Source: Polyangiaceae bacterium (GTDB lineage: Bacteria > Myxococcota_A > Polyangia > Polyangiales > Polyangiaceae). From it: 63,735 nucleotides of DNA. The notes under the pieces are model-generated. The model did not search any database and was not told the origin of the DNA. It saw nothing but the letters and a program-made list of their open reading frames with translations. This document shows positions 48,311 to 58,249 of the stretch, in pieces (position 1 is the stretch's first letter; each line of letters opens with the position of its first letter). The DNA is taken from NCBI GenBank assembly GCA_025353725.1, contig JANXOF010000072.1, positions 1 to 63,735 of the forward strand, read 5' to 3'. The position numbers were made by a program, and so were the translations under genes.

Positions 48311-50143
48311 GGTGAGTAGGCCGGGGCATTTCAGCCCCAGCCCCTCGCAGAACCGGACGTGAACCTCTCGACTCATCCGGCTCCTATTATCGAGCCCTAG
48401 GAATAATCCCCATTTCCCAATGCACGAACGACCGTGGTGCGCCCTCTGCGAGAAGTCCAAGCGCCCGGGAAGCGCGGATTACTCCGCGCGCCAGCCGCTT
48501 GTATTTCCGTTGCATCCATCGCACCAGATAATCGTTTACGTGTCTCCACAACGGCCTCATTGCGGATGCATAGAATCGACCATAGTAGTTCGCCCAGCCC
48601 CGAAGGACTGGGTTGAACATGTTCGACAGGTCGCGTAACTTCTTGTCATTCATGAGCTGAACGTGCCACTTTCGAACGGTTTGCCTTATGCTCGAAAGAG
48701 CGTCGCGACTGACTCCGGGAGCGAAGTTCACGTAGACGCCGCCATACTCGTCGACCGACTTTCGGGGCCGAAACGTGTAGCCAAGAAACGTGAACTGGAT
48801 GCTCGGATAATCGCCTGTTCGATTAGCGTCTCGACAGTATATTATCTTCGTCTTCTCCGGATGCAGTTCAAGTCCGCACTCGCGAAGCCTCTCTCCGAGC
48901 CGCCTCAACACGAGTCGGGCCTGCACTTCACTCCGGCAGTGAACGACGCCGTCGTCCGCGTAGCGACAGAAACGTACGCTACGAAGTTCACGTCGCATCC
49001 GCGCGTCCAGCGCCAAGTGCAGGAAAAGGTTTGCGAGAAGCGGGCTCACGACTCCCCCTTGCGGGATACCTCGATCACGGCAACGAGCATTCCATCTTGT
49101 GTCTGCATGGGCGCTTTCAGCCATCTCTCAATGGACAAGAGCAGCCACGCAGTCCGACAGTGTCTTCGTACAGCTCGCAGAAGCAGCTCGTGGTCGATAT
49201 TGTCAAATAGACCTTTGATGTCGAACTCGACAACCCAGTCATAGTTCCAGCTTCGACGCCTCACAAGCTCTACCGCATCGAGCGCGGAGCGCCCGGGCCG
49301 ATAGCCAAATGAGTCGCGATCGAAAACCGGCTCGAGCACGGGCTCGAGGACCATCTTTACCACCGTTTGTGCAACTCGATCGGCAACGGTTGGAACACCC
49401 AACAACCTTGTTCCCCCGCTCTTCTTTGGGATCGGAACGGCCTTGACTGGCGGCGGGAAATAGCTGCCAGAGCCCATGCGATTCCAACGTTTGTACAGGT
49501 TGTCACCGATCTTCTGCTCGAACTCTTCGATCGATTCTCGATCTATACCCGCACTTCCTCCGTTCGCTTTGACTCGCTGGAATGCCTTCCAGACGAGCAT
49601 CTTCGGGATATCGAAGGACTTTGTCATTGGCCCACGCTCCTCCTGCTTTCGCAGTTGACGTAAACCTCCGACTCGATAACGCGACCCCTTCGCTCCACCA
49701 CCATTACGGTAGCTTCAGCGCTACTACGAGTCGCTCCGCCCCTTGGTCGCACATCGGTACTGTCGGCCTCGCGTTTTGCGCTTGTGCCTTTCACTTTGCA
49801 TTGCGTCCGAAGGTTCCCGCAGTTCAACGTAAGAGCCCGAACCAGGCTGGCGCTGCCTCTATGCCGGACGCCGCGTGGCCAATAGACAGGCACCCGCCAC
49901 GCTGATCCCGGGTTAACATCAACGCCCGGTTTCGACGTCATCTGAACACTTTCGGCAATTGAACGGCAGTTCACGTTTGTTCGCCTTCCTGATCCTCAGC
50001 TGATGCCTTTTGGGCACCTTTTCCGTAACGCTCACGACCGGGGCTTTTGACCCAAGCCGCTTACGGTGGTTTGCAACCTGCTCCTGCAAGCCGATTACGA
50101 GGGGGCCAATCCCTCATCTCCTACGCCGCTTTCTGCGGCACAC
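48311..50143 (-). ncRNA. group II intron
   Basis: The 5' end (at 50143) starts GTGTG, the group II consensus. The 3' end has a textbook 34-base domain V at 48350-48383 (GAGCCGGATGAG arm, GTTC end), followed by a domain VI hairpin and CTACTCAC. About 515 bases of 5' ribozyme (domains I-III) precede the intron-encoded protein at 48387-49627. Length is about 1.83 kb. The 3' boundary is uncertain by one base (48311 or 48312); 48311 restores the transposase frame. Confidence 0.9.
48387..49627 (-). pseudogene. group II intron reverse transcriptase/maturase, one frameshift
   Basis: Two overlapping frames make one protein of about 413 residues. The first covers the fingers (NGGSAGIDRESIEEFE, SFGYRPGRSALDAV) and the second the palm, with the catalytic RYADD, and the maturase X domain (LRGWANYYGRFYAS). 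A single missing base near 49084 (GTTGCCGTGATC, where GCC CGT GAT is expected) breaks the frame just before GIPQGGVVSPLL. No C-terminal endonuclease domain is present. The protein would normally splice and mobilise the intron. Confidence 0.88.
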
Positions 50144-50552
50144 TGATGTCCCAGCTCCACACTTGGTTCGGCGCCGTTGCGATGTGCGCATCGACGCTTC
50201 GCGCGGTGCGCGGCCTCGCGCGACCGCGGTGGGTGTTTTGCCCTTCCGCACGCAGAACCCCATAGAGTGTGGACTCCGAAGCAAGGTAGCGGCCCTCGTC
50301 GGCGAGGCGCGGAATGACCTGTTTTGGAGGCAGGTCGCGAAACTCGGGTGAGTTGACGACCTCAAGCAGCTTCACGCGTTCTGCCGCTGTAAGAGCATTG
50401 GCAGGCCGTGTTGTTGGACCTGCCCGATAGTCGTCTCCCACGTCTACGTTCCGCCAGCGTTGCATGCAGCGCTCCGTGAGCCCGAGCTGGAGACACGCAC
50501 GCTCTCGCCGCGCACCCGCGGCCACGGCTTCGTCGACAAGGCCGAGAATCAC
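50144..50552 (-). CDS. IS3 transposase orfB, 5' exon
   Basis: GTG 50552 with GAGGGGA upstream starts ILGLVDEAVAAGARRERAC, the usual N-terminal helix-turn-helix of IS3 OrfB. RGRARPRTARSVDAH and NQVWSWDI follow, where the integrase core normally continues. The exon ends inside the Thr codon at 50144 and the group II intron begins at the next base. Confidence 0.85.
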
Positions 50553-50590
50553 TTCGCGTTCCCCTCGCCGGTGCCGTCGTCCCCGTCCCC

Positions 50591-51100
50591 CTAAATCTCG
50601 TGGACTTTTTTTTGGAGCACCAGCAACGCCGCTGTCTCCGCGAGCGCCCGGTCTTTGCGTCGAAGCTCACGTTCAAGGTCCTTAATTCGCCGCGTGTCGG
50701 CGCCGCGCGCTACGGACCGTGGCGTGCCGTTCTCCAGCGCCAAGGTTGCTCCTTGAGCGACAGCCTCGCGCCAATGCTGAAGGTCGGCTTCGTGCACGCC
50801 CTCGCGACGTAGAAACACACCGAGTTCGTCGGGCCCAATCGTGGCCGCCGCCATCACGATGCGTAGCTTTTCTTTGGCCGTTCGTGCCCGGCTATCCGTC
50901 TGCACCACGTGATTCACCGGTGAGTCCTTGCTCATTGGACCTACCGTACGAGCCACTGAAACCCAGCGCGAGAGACATGATCGCGCGACGCCAACCTCCT
51001 TCGATAGCTTGGCCGCGCTGATCGCATTGGGCACCGATAATCGCGGAACCTTCTTTGCTTTGAAGCTGTCCGTGTAGATCAAAATAAATTTCCAGTTCAT
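50591..51100 (-). CDS. IS3-family transposase orfA
   Basis: A 169-residue helix-turn-helix protein. YTDSFKAKKVPRL and LSKEVGVARSCLSRWV at the N-terminus, TAKEKLRIVMAAATIGPDEL in the middle, and a coiled-coil RRIKDLERELRRKDRALAE at the end, as in OrfA of IS3 elements. In the family, OrfB is made by -1 frameshifting or reinitiation from OrfA. The true start may lie a few codons further in than ATG 51100. Confidence 0.82.
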   Translation of the reverse strand: MNWKFILIYTDSFKAKKVPRLSVPNAISAAKLSKEVGVARSCLSRWVSVARTVGPMSKDSPVNHVVQTDSRARTAKEKLRIVMAAATIGPDELGVFLRREGVHEADLQHWREAVAQGATLALENGTPRSVARGADTRRIKDLERELRRKDRALAETAALLVLQKKVHEI

Positions 51101-51130
51101 GCACCCAGAAGAAGAAGTGCCCTCACGCCG

Positions 51131-51545
51131 CTACGCGACGGAGGCGACAACTTCCCTGACACTGGGCGCGACGGCCTCCGTCACGCGGCCGGGCGGCTCG
51201 GGCGGCTCGGAGTCGGCGGGCTCGCAGGTATCCTTCGCCGTCTCGAGCGTGCCTCGCTGCATCCCGGCGAGAGTCATGGCTTCGCGCTGGCTGTACGCGG
51301 GCGCCTCGTTCGAGGCGTCGTCGTTGCGCAAGAGGCCGCGGCGCGCGAGCCATTGACGCACGCGTGCGCAAACGTACGCCAGTGTCTCCTCGAGCTCCTC
51401 GCGCGAGGGCACGGCCTCGAAGCGCAACGTACCGCTTTCGGCTTCGGCTTCGACGTACACGCCATCGAGGCAGAGCACGTGGAAGTGCACGTGCACATCA
51501 AGGCTCGCCCCCGCGCGGTGCACCCCCGGCACCGCGCCGGTCTCC
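51131..51545 (-). pseudogene. IS91-type (HUH) transposase remnant 1
   Basis: About 138 residues with GASLDVHVHFHVLCLDGVY, containing the HUH-type His pair of Y2/rolling-circle transposases, then LRFEAVPSREELEETLAYVCARVRQWLARRGLL. The N-terminal zinc finger, the catalytic tyrosine region and the C-terminus are missing, and the frame ends next to the IS3 element. A broken copy, probably truncated by the later insertion. Confidence 0.72.
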
Positions 51546-52368
51546 ACGCGCGTAGTCGCGTGCCCCGCACGCCTCTCGTGACACGCTGATTGTAGGCGAC
51601 CGTTAGCTCGTAGGTGGTCGGGTCTCGAAGCTCCACGACGACTTTGGTGGGCGCTTCGAGGTCGACGGGCGAAGTATTTCCACAACCGTTCGTGCACGGC
51701 GCGACGGTCTCGTCTTCCCGCTTACGCCGAAGCCATCACTAGAGTGCGGCAGGAGCCACACGAAGAGGTGCCGCGACGAAAAAAACTATTTCCTCGCTAC
51801 GCGAGGCTCGTACGCGCTTACGACTCGCTCTCGACGGTCGATTGAACGCGGGCCGGGCACGCATCGTTTTTGATCACGCCTAGCGCATCCAAGCAAGCGA
51901 ACTCTGGGATTACTGCCCGCCGCTCAGGCATTTGAACTGGTTTTTTTGCTTTTGAATCTCCCCCGGAAGCTGAGTGCCAGCGGGTAGCTCGCTCGAGCTG
52001 CACGGTGACCCAGCCACTGGGCAGTTGGCAGTGCACGAGGTCCAGGTCGTTGAGAACTTGCTCGCCTTTGCCGCTTCACCAGAAGCGATGTAGACTGCGG
52101 AGACGGAAGTGCCGGAACCGCTCGAAAGTCCGGCCGTAAGCACAGCCGGCGCAGGGTCGAAATCAATTCCCACCCCGGATCCGTTCTGTACGTATGTGTG
52201 CAAGAACGGACGGATTCTTGGCCAGAGTTGCCTGTGACTCGCAAGGGAATGGCGCCGAGCTGGCGCGGGAGGCGTTGCGGTCCAACATGCCGCTTTTACT
52301 GGACGGAGGGGATATATCAGGTCGAGCGTTGGCGAAAACGCAGACAAGGCGCGACGTGCCGCGCAAAA
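51546..52368. other. non-coding or decayed stretch between two IS91 remnants
   Basis: No intact gene. On the minus strand 51590-51680 reads VVVELRDPTTYELTVAYNQ, which looks like the end of some envelope protein. At 51910-52200 a frame with VGIDFDPAPAVLTAGL and several Cys/Pro/Ser looks like part of a secreted protein. Neither has a start or a recognisable family. Confidence 0.35.
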
Positions 52369-52600
52369 TCAGGCGGAGCTCAGGCCGCGACGGGCTGGCG
52401 AGCGCGAGCGACGTAGCGCGCTGAGCCTACGGGCGATGGACGCCGGGGCCGTCACGACGGCGCGGACCGTCACGACAGCGCGGACCGTCATCCGCCCTCC
52501 GCAAGCGAGACAGCGCTTCACGTTGACGTCGAAGCTACCCGTTTCAACGCGGCGTTCGTCGTCCGTCCGCACTGGCCTTGCCAGCTCCTCCCGTGCCCTG
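52369..52600 (-). pseudogene. IS91-type transposase remnant 2 (C-terminus)
   Basis: The fragment DVNVKRCLACGGRMTVRAVV continuing to TAPASIARRLSALR matches the C-terminal end of IS91-type transposases. It contains an in-frame 18-base duplication (VRAVVTVRAVVT). It lies upstream, on the same strand, of remnant 1, which is internal, so the two cannot be one simple copy. From 52,600 to 53,030 no gene is supported. Confidence 0.55.
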
Positions 52601-53030
52601 GAACACCTCAGACTCGGGAGTGCGGCCTTGCGTGGGTACGGACCCCACCCGCGGGCTTGCGGCGGCCATGGCCAAGGGTCCCGTCGCGCTCGTGGTCCCC
52701 GCGGCCGCAACGCTTGCGGCTCTTTTTTCGCAACGATCTCTACGCCCATTTTTACGTCGCGAAACTCCGCGAGGCTTAAGCGTTTTTCTCCTCCTCGTCG
52801 CGCCTTCGTACGTCGCCGTGTACGCCCGCCATGGCAGACAGAGGACGCCCGTCGGAACCGATTTATGGGATAACTTGCGTGTCCGAATCCGGCGAGACAG
52901 GAGTTCCCTCGAAGCCTAAAACGACGCCCATGAAGTGCACGTCCGAGTGGCCCCAACGGTTCCATGCGAAGCCGATCCAGAACCGCGTAGCGCAAACGTC
53001 TTTATGCGCGATTCGTCGGTCGCCCATTCA

Positions 53031-54536
53031 ATGACGGACCACGTGAAGGCGGCGCGACGGTCTCACGTGACGGGCGTGGCGAGCCTGACGAACGTGACGA
53101 GCGCGGAATCAGCGCGTTTTTACGAGGCGCTCGTCAGCGGCGACGCGCGGTTCGACGGGCGCTTCTTTGTCGGCGTTTCCTCCACGGGCATTTATTGTCG
53201 TCCCGTATGTCGCGCCCGAAAGCCTCGACGCGACAACTGCATATGCTACGCGAGCGCCGCTGCGGCAGAGGGCGCTGGGTTTCGACCTTGCCTACGCTGC
53301 CGTCCGGAGCTTGCGCCTGGAAGCGCCCCCGTAGACGCGTCCTCGCGCCTGGCTCATCGCGCGGCCATGGCCCTGCAATCCATCGACGAAACCGACGGAG
53401 GCATGAACGCTGTCGCGGCGCGCCTGTCGGTGACTTCCAGGCACTTGCGGCGCGTTTTCGCGACCGAATTCGGCGTCTCACCCGTTGCGTTTCTTCAGAC
53501 TCAACGCCTGCTGACGGCAAAGCGTCTACTCACCGACACCGAGATGACCGTCGTTGGCGTGGCCTTGACGAGCGGCTTTTCGAGCCTCCGGCGCTTCAAC
53601 GCGGTCTTTCGCGAGCGCTATCGAATGAATCCCTCCGATATGCGCAAAGGTCGTACGCCGCCCAATTCGACGCACGGGTTTCGCTTCGCACTCGCCTTTC
53701 GACCTCCGTACGACGTTACGCGGATGCTGGCGTTCCTGAGACTTCGCGCCATTCCCGGTGTCGAATCCGTGGACGAAACCACGTATCGACGCATCGTCGC
53801 GTTAAGCGTGCGAGGTGCACGGTTTCAGGGTTGGATTTCGGCTCGCTTCAGCCCGTCGACGCCGGCGCTCGAAGTCGTCGTCAGTCCTTCCCTCGTCGGT
53901 GTGCTTCCGCAGGTCCTTGCTCGACTTTCGCACTTGTTCGACTTGGGAGGTCAGCCTGCGGAGGTCTCCGAAGGCCTCGGAGCCCTCGCAGAGCCACGCC
54001 CTGGATTGCGCGTGCCTGGCGCCATGAATGGATTCGAGCTCGCCGTGCGCGCGGTGCTTGGTCAGCAAATCACCGTGAAGGCCGCTCGCACGCTCGCGTG
54101 GAGAATCGTCGAAGCGTTTGGCGACCGCGTGCCTTCGCCTTTCGAAGGGCTCGATAAGGCCTTTCCCGCACCCGAGCAAATCGCGCAGGTGACCTCCGCC
54201 GAGCTGGGCGCCCTGGGCATCCTTCGAACCCGAAGCGCAACCCTTCAGGCTCTCGCGAGGGGCGTCGTTGACCAATCGCTGCGCTTGGAAGCGGATGTGG
54301 ACGTGGAAGAAACAATTCAGGCGCTGATGCGCCTGCCGGGCATCGGTGAGTGGACCGCGCAGTACATCGCCATGCGAGCGCTGGCCTGGCCTGACGCCTT
54401 CCTGCGCACCGATCATGGCGTGCGCATGGCGCTGCCTGGGCTCGAAGCCTCTAAAATCAAAGCGCGCGCCGATGCCTGGAGACCATGGCGGTCCTACGCC
54501 GTCATGCATCTCTGGGCCTCCTTGGAAAAAATATGA
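53031..54536 (+). CDS. Ada-type activator fused to 3-methyladenine DNA glycosylase II
   Basis: A 501-residue three-part repair protein. Residues 25-95 are the Ada N-terminal zinc domain, with CRPVC (C56, C60) and CLRC (C87, C90). Residues about 100-200 form the AraC-type double helix-turn-helix. Residues 215-500 are the AlkA glycosylase: VRAVLGQQITVKAART, helix-hairpin-helix LPGIGEWTAQYIAMRAL and the catalytic-Asp region WPDAFLRTDHGVR. It should sense alkyl groups, activate its operon and excise alkylated bases. ATG 53004 is an alternative start. Overlaps ogt by 4 bases. Confidence 0.92.
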   Translation: MTDHVKAARRSHVTGVASLTNVTSAESARFYEALVSGDARFDGRFFVGVSSTGIYCRPVCRARKPRRDNCICYASAAAAEGAGFRPCLRCRPELAPGSAPVDASSRLAHRAAMALQSIDETDGGMNAVAARLSVTSRHLRRVFATEFGVSPVAFLQTQRLLTAKRLLTDTEMTVVGVALTSGFSSLRRFNAVFRERYRMNPSDMRKGRTPPNSTHGFRFALAFRPPYDVTRMLAFLRLRAIPGVESVDETTYRRIVALSVRGARFQGWISARFSPSTPALEVVVSPSLVGVLPQVLARLSHLFDLGGQPAEVSEGLGALAEPRPGLRVPGAMNGFELAVRAVLGQQITVKAARTLAWRIVEAFGDRVPSPFEGLDKAFPAPEQIAQVTSAELGALGILRTRSATLQALARGVVDQSLRLEADVDVEETIQALMRLPGIGEWTAQYIAMRALAWPDAFLRTDHGVRMALPGLEASKIKARADAWRPWRSYAVMHLWASLEKI

Positions 54537-55042
54537 ACCTGTTTGTCACGCACGTTGAAAGTCCACTTGGTAAAATAGCTATTGTCTCGAACGGGACGGC
54601 CCTCACGGGGCTCTACTTCGAGGGACAAAAGCACTTTCCGGCGGATACGTCAGAATGGATACGAGACGCGAGCCCCGCTTTACACACGAAGACCGTCGAC
54701 GCGTTATCGAACTATTTCGTGGGATGTACCGACTCGTTCAAGCTTCCGCTGGAGCCCGCAGGAACGCTTTTTCAACGTCGCGTGTGGACGGAGCTCGAAG
54801 CTATTCCCCGTGGCGGAACCCTCGCCTACTCCGAATTGGCCGCGCGTCTCGGAACGCCGTCCGCGACGAGGGCCATCGGCTCAGCGGTAGGCCGGAATCC
54901 GCTCTCCATCCTTATCCCCTGCCATCGCGTCATCGGACGCAACGGCGACTTACGCGGCTATGCTGGAGGCCTTACGAGGAAAGCCGCTTTATTGAAGCTG
55001 GAGGGCGCGCCACTCAGTCTTAGTTACCGAGTCACGGTATGA
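54533..55042 (+). CDS. ogt: methylated-DNA-protein-cysteine methyltransferase
   Basis: A 169-residue suicide methyltransferase that removes methyl from O6-methylguanine. Active-site PCHRV with Cys130, upstream FQRRVWTELEAIPRGGTLAYSELA (DNA-binding helix) and GSAVGRNPLSILI. ATG 54533 overlaps the stop of the Ada/AlkA gene (ATGA), so the two make an alkylation-repair operon. Confidence 0.94.
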   Translation: MNLFVTHVESPLGKIAIVSNGTALTGLYFEGQKHFPADTSEWIRDASPALHTKTVDALSNYFVGCTDSFKLPLEPAGTLFQRRVWTELEAIPRGGTLAYSELAARLGTPSATRAIGSAVGRNPLSILIPCHRVIGRNGDLRGYAGGLTRKAALLKLEGAPLSLSYRVTV

Positions 55043-55812
55043 GCCTCGGAACGAGAGGCAACCCCGCGCACAGCGCGTCGGCGGAGCATGACGGCGGGAG
55101 GCTTTGCTCATTGCCCGCGAGGAAGGCCGTGACGATCTCATCGGCGCACCCGCCGCCGTTGAGGTAGGAGAAATGGCCGATATACGCTGGGAGCAGAACC
55201 TCCTTTGAATTCGTGAAGCGTGTCCTCACGAGATCGGTCTCGCCGGGCTGCGTTTGCGTATCCAGCGCGCCGTTCAAAAAGAGCGTGGGCAGCGTGAAGC
55301 GCGCGTTGAGTTTGAACGCGTCCGCCGTATAAACGTCGCGGGCGAGCGAAGCGCAGATCGTATCGGCGCCAAAAGATTGCAAGTCGAAACATGACTTCAC
55401 AGTGTTGGTTACGGCCACCGTCGAGGCGGCGAGTCCATCGACGAACCGGCGCACGGCCTTTGCTCCGTCAGCCGTGCTCCCGCGCCCCACTGCCGCGAGC
55501 CACGCGCTCATTGCCGACGAGTCGGACGGCGGTAGGCCCTGTCCCGCGCGAGAAGCGCTCGACGTACACATCGAACTCAGGAGCCATGCCATCCGTCCGC
55601 CGGCGTGAGGCAGAAACGCGGACGCTGCCGCATATGCGCGTCCACGTCGACGGCACTTGCACGGCGAGCATGCAAGACCCTTGGGAAAAGCGCGCGGACG
55701 CGGTCTTAGGCACGACCGGTCCAGGCGGGGTAGACGTGGAGGATGTGGGGTCATTGCGGCACGCGGCAGTGACGAGCAGGACCGCGACGGTTGCGAGGCT
55801 CAAATTGGTCAT
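55032..55812 (-). pseudogene. decayed alpha/beta-hydrolase lipoprotein
   Basis: The start (55812) encodes a lipoprotein signal (VAVLLVTAAC) and about 65 further residues. A second frame covers 55032 to about 55510 and carries the end of a TAP-like hydrolase: NARFTLPTLFLNGALDTQTQPG (Asp region) and PAYIGHFSYLNGGGC (His region). The central hydrolase core with the nucleophile is missing and the frames do not join. An internal deletion plus frame change is the simplest reading. Confidence 0.65.
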
Positions 55813-55821
55813 AGGTGGGGA

Positions 55822-56445
55822 TTACGCGCCGCGAGGCCGAGCCTCTTGGACGTTTCCGACAGTCGGAGGCCGGCCGAGGTACATCGCGGACGCGAGCTTC
55901 GCGTGGTAGCGCGACGGGCTGGTCCCCGCGAACTCCTTAAACTCGCGAGTCAGGTGCCCTTGATCGGCATACCCGCCCGCCGACGCAACGGCCGCCAGCG
56001 TTGCCGAAGGCGCGTCTCCCATCGCGCGCGCGACGGCGCGGAAGCGGTAAAGCCGCTGGAGTTCCTTCGGCGTGAGCCCGATGCGCTGCGCAAACGCGCG
56101 CTGGGCCTGGCGATCGGAGAGCCCGGCGCTGGACACGATCGCGGGCACGGACACGTCCGGGTTCACGGTGGGAAACGCCCGCAGCGCCTGCCGGAGCCGG
56201 AGGTCCGGCAGCCCGACGTCGGCGAACACCTGCACCAATAGCCGCTGTATAGAATGCCCGAGCTCGATGGTCGGCGCGATCTCTCCCTTCGAGGCGATGC
56301 TGCTCGGCACGTCGTGGTCTCCCGAGCACCGCGCGTTCGTCAACCGCGCGGCCGCTTTTTTGATCGAGCGGGCACTCGTCCACGGTTCACCTACGGTGCA
56401 CAACAAGAGCGAGCGCGCGTCCGCGTCCGCTTGGCCGGCCCTCAC
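55822..56445 (-). CDS. AraC-family regulator, probably N-terminally truncated
   Basis: A 207-residue protein. The last 110 residues are an AraC-type DNA-binding domain (LSDRQAQRAFAQRIGLTPKEL, ASAGGYADQGHLTREFKEFAGTSPSRY). The first 60 residues are of odd composition and overlap a fragment on the other strand, so the usual ligand domain seems lost. Its promoter side faces the prenyltransferase-like remnant. It may be inactive. Confidence 0.6.
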   Translation of the reverse strand: MRAGQADADARSLLLCTVGEPWTSARSIKKAAARLTNARCSGDHDVPSSIASKGEIAPTIELGHSIQRLLVQVFADVGLPDLRLRQALRAFPTVNPDVSVPAIVSSAGLSDRQAQRAFAQRIGLTPKELQRLYRFRAVARAMGDAPSATLAAVASAGGYADQGHLTREFKEFAGTSPSRYHAKLASAMYLGRPPTVGNVQEARPRGA

Positions 56446-56797
56446 TTTCCCGAGGTTCTACGTCTACGACGTCTTGCGCGGGCTCGCCGCGCTCGTCCGC
56501 TGGGCGGAGCGGACCGAGACAGCGCTACCGCGTGCCGCCGTGCAGAGCGTCGTCGACGAGCTCATTGCGCGCTGCCCCGACGGGGTCGTGCGTGTAGAAC
56601 GCGATGGGCTCGCCGGCTACACGACAATCCTCCCTACCGCCGATCGCTCTCCGAGCCCACGCGCGGCCGCCTCGACATTTCCACTTCTCGCGGCGGTAAG
56701 CGTGATCGGTGCGCCGTCAGAGGCACTCACGCGCCAGTGGTCCGAAGCGCGCAAGGGCCTGCTTCGTCTGGAGAATGCGGGACGCCTCGTCGGGTAG
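56300..56797 (+). pseudogene. C-terminal fragment of a prenyltransferase/squalene-oxidase-like protein
   Basis: The frame contains HRAFVNRAAAFLIERALVHG, then LTFPRFYVYDVLRGLAALVRW and SEARKGLLRLENAGR, the helical-toroid pattern seen in terpene-cyclase-like hypothetical proteins. Nothing upstream encodes the rest, since it runs into the antisense of the AraC gene. A remnant; no activity expected. Confidence 0.5.
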
Positions 56798-57022
56798 CAG
56801 GCACCGAGCGGCGGCGCGGCGGAATCTCTGGTGCCAGCCCACCCACACGACGCGCGCCTCGGGTCGGGAGGAGCCGCGCGCCTACCCGTGGTAGAAAAAC
56901 CCGTCGACATCAACGAAAGTGAATTGCGGCTATGCCAATGACGCCGGCTGCGCGGGCACTACCGCCAAAGTGGTAACGCTTTGAGCGACGTCGGCGATTC
57001 GTACGTCGGCGCGCATGCGCGA

Positions 57023-58165
57023 TTACGGTGGAAGCCAAGGAGGTGCGGCGTCCCCTAGCCCATTGAAATTTTCGGGTGCCTCGGCCGCCCACTTTGCCAA
57101 AACCTGGTGCGATGCATCCGAAGGAATCGACCGATTGCCTTGACTCATGAATTCAAGCTTCGTCCGTAGAAAAGGCGGGAGCGCACTCCTTCCGTCGGTC
57201 CGGGGATTCTGGGCGCAAAGTCTCTTCAACTTTGCATCGAGGAGGGGTGACGGGGAGGCACGGGCACGTTCAACGGAAACGGCAAAGTGGGAAACTCCCC
57301 CGGTTGCGGATACCGCTAGTTCGCTGCGCATTCCCTTGGTCTCCACGAGACCGTTCGGCAAATGAAACTGCGATCGTTCGAAGGACGCGCAATCGAAGAC
57401 ATCAGAGAAGATGGCTGCGAATGTGTGGACAGGGCTTTCGTGGCGCGAAAAATCGACCAGGAAAAAGGAATGCAGAGCTCCGACGGACATCGCAGCAAAG
57501 GAGGTGTCGCAAAGCAGTACGTCATGAAGATCTTCACGACGGCTCACTTTGCAGGTCGAGGCGTGCATCGACCCTTCGTAGCGAAGCACTCGAAAGCGCC
57601 CGGCGTTTTGCTCGACCAACAGGGCGCTCTCGGAGTTGAACGCGTTCGACTCAAAGCCGTCGGTGTCACCTTCGTAGCAGGGCCCGAACGCGAGCACGGC
57701 CTGCACCGCCCCAGGACGCGAAAACGCTCCCCGGTAGAGCGCCGTCAGCTCGCAGAATTTCATCGGATCCCCTGTGTGCACGGGCAACGTGCCGTCGGGC
57801 AATGCCTCTCGCCTCTCAAACGGCGGGTGCGACCGACACCCTAAAACGGGTCCACGGGCGCTCGGCGTATAGCCTGCGGCGCAGACCGAGCTCAAGATCG
57901 CCAACTCATCGCGATTCGCGCCGATCGGCGCCGAGGGAAGCGCGAGCGCCTCCTCCGCCGGAGACGCGCTGGACGCGTCGATCGGACGGAACGACCCGTC
58001 CAGCGGGAATGCGGGGCCGTCCGAACCGTCGGTTTGAGCCACCACCGAAGGAGGAGCGACCGATGCGCTGTGGGGCTTGGGCGAAGCCTTGCATCCGGAT
58101 GAGACGATAAAAAAGCCAAGAGGTATTGCGCACCGAAAGGCCCACCCGCTGTGTTCGCTTATCAA
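57023..58165 (-). CDS. hypothetical lipoprotein
   Basis: About 380 residues from TTG 58165, which gives a signal peptide with lipobox (GFFIVSSGC). A Pro/Ser/Asp linker follows, then a domain with YTPSARGPVLGCRSHPPFE, KFCELTALYRGAF and AVLAFGPCYEG. Several Cys may pair. The open frame continues upstream to 58312, and that extension resembles another sequence at 60.4 kb, so the gene may be fused to a remnant. No family recognised. Confidence 0.62.
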   Translation of the reverse strand: MISEHSGWAFRCAIPLGFFIVSSGCKASPKPHSASVAPPSVVAQTDGSDGPAFPLDGSFRPIDASSASPAEEALALPSAPIGANRDELAILSSVCAAGYTPSARGPVLGCRSHPPFERREALPDGTLPVHTGDPMKFCELTALYRGAFSRPGAVQAVLAFGPCYEGDTDGFESNAFNSESALLVEQNAGRFRVLRYEGSMHASTCKVSRREDLHDVLLCDTSFAAMSVGALHSFFLVDFSRHESPVHTFAAIFSDVFDCASFERSQFHLPNGLVETKGMRSELAVSATGGVSHFAVSVERARASPSPLLDAKLKRLCAQNPRTDGRSALPPFLRTKLEFMSQGNRSIPSDASHQVLAKWAAEAPENFNGLGDAAPPWLPP

Positions 58166-58249
58166 GAGTTGATGATCCGAAGCGTGGGTCGTGATGCGCG
58201 CTCGCCGCGGCACGGCGCTCCATCGCGCACGCCGCGGCGCTTCCTCGAG

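Larger units (their letters stand above)
47740..51081 (-). mobile_element. IS3-family element split by a group II intron
   Basis: Contains orfA and orfB in the usual order, with orfB cut in two by an intron. Possible terminal inverted repeats: 47740-47757 (TAATCGCTAGGCGACAGC) and, inverted, 51065-51081 (TGATCTACACGGACAGC). They agree imperfectly, and the AAATTT outside each may extend them. No clear target-site duplication was found. The orfA open frame extends a few codons past the right repeat. Boundaries are approximate. Confidence 0.6.
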
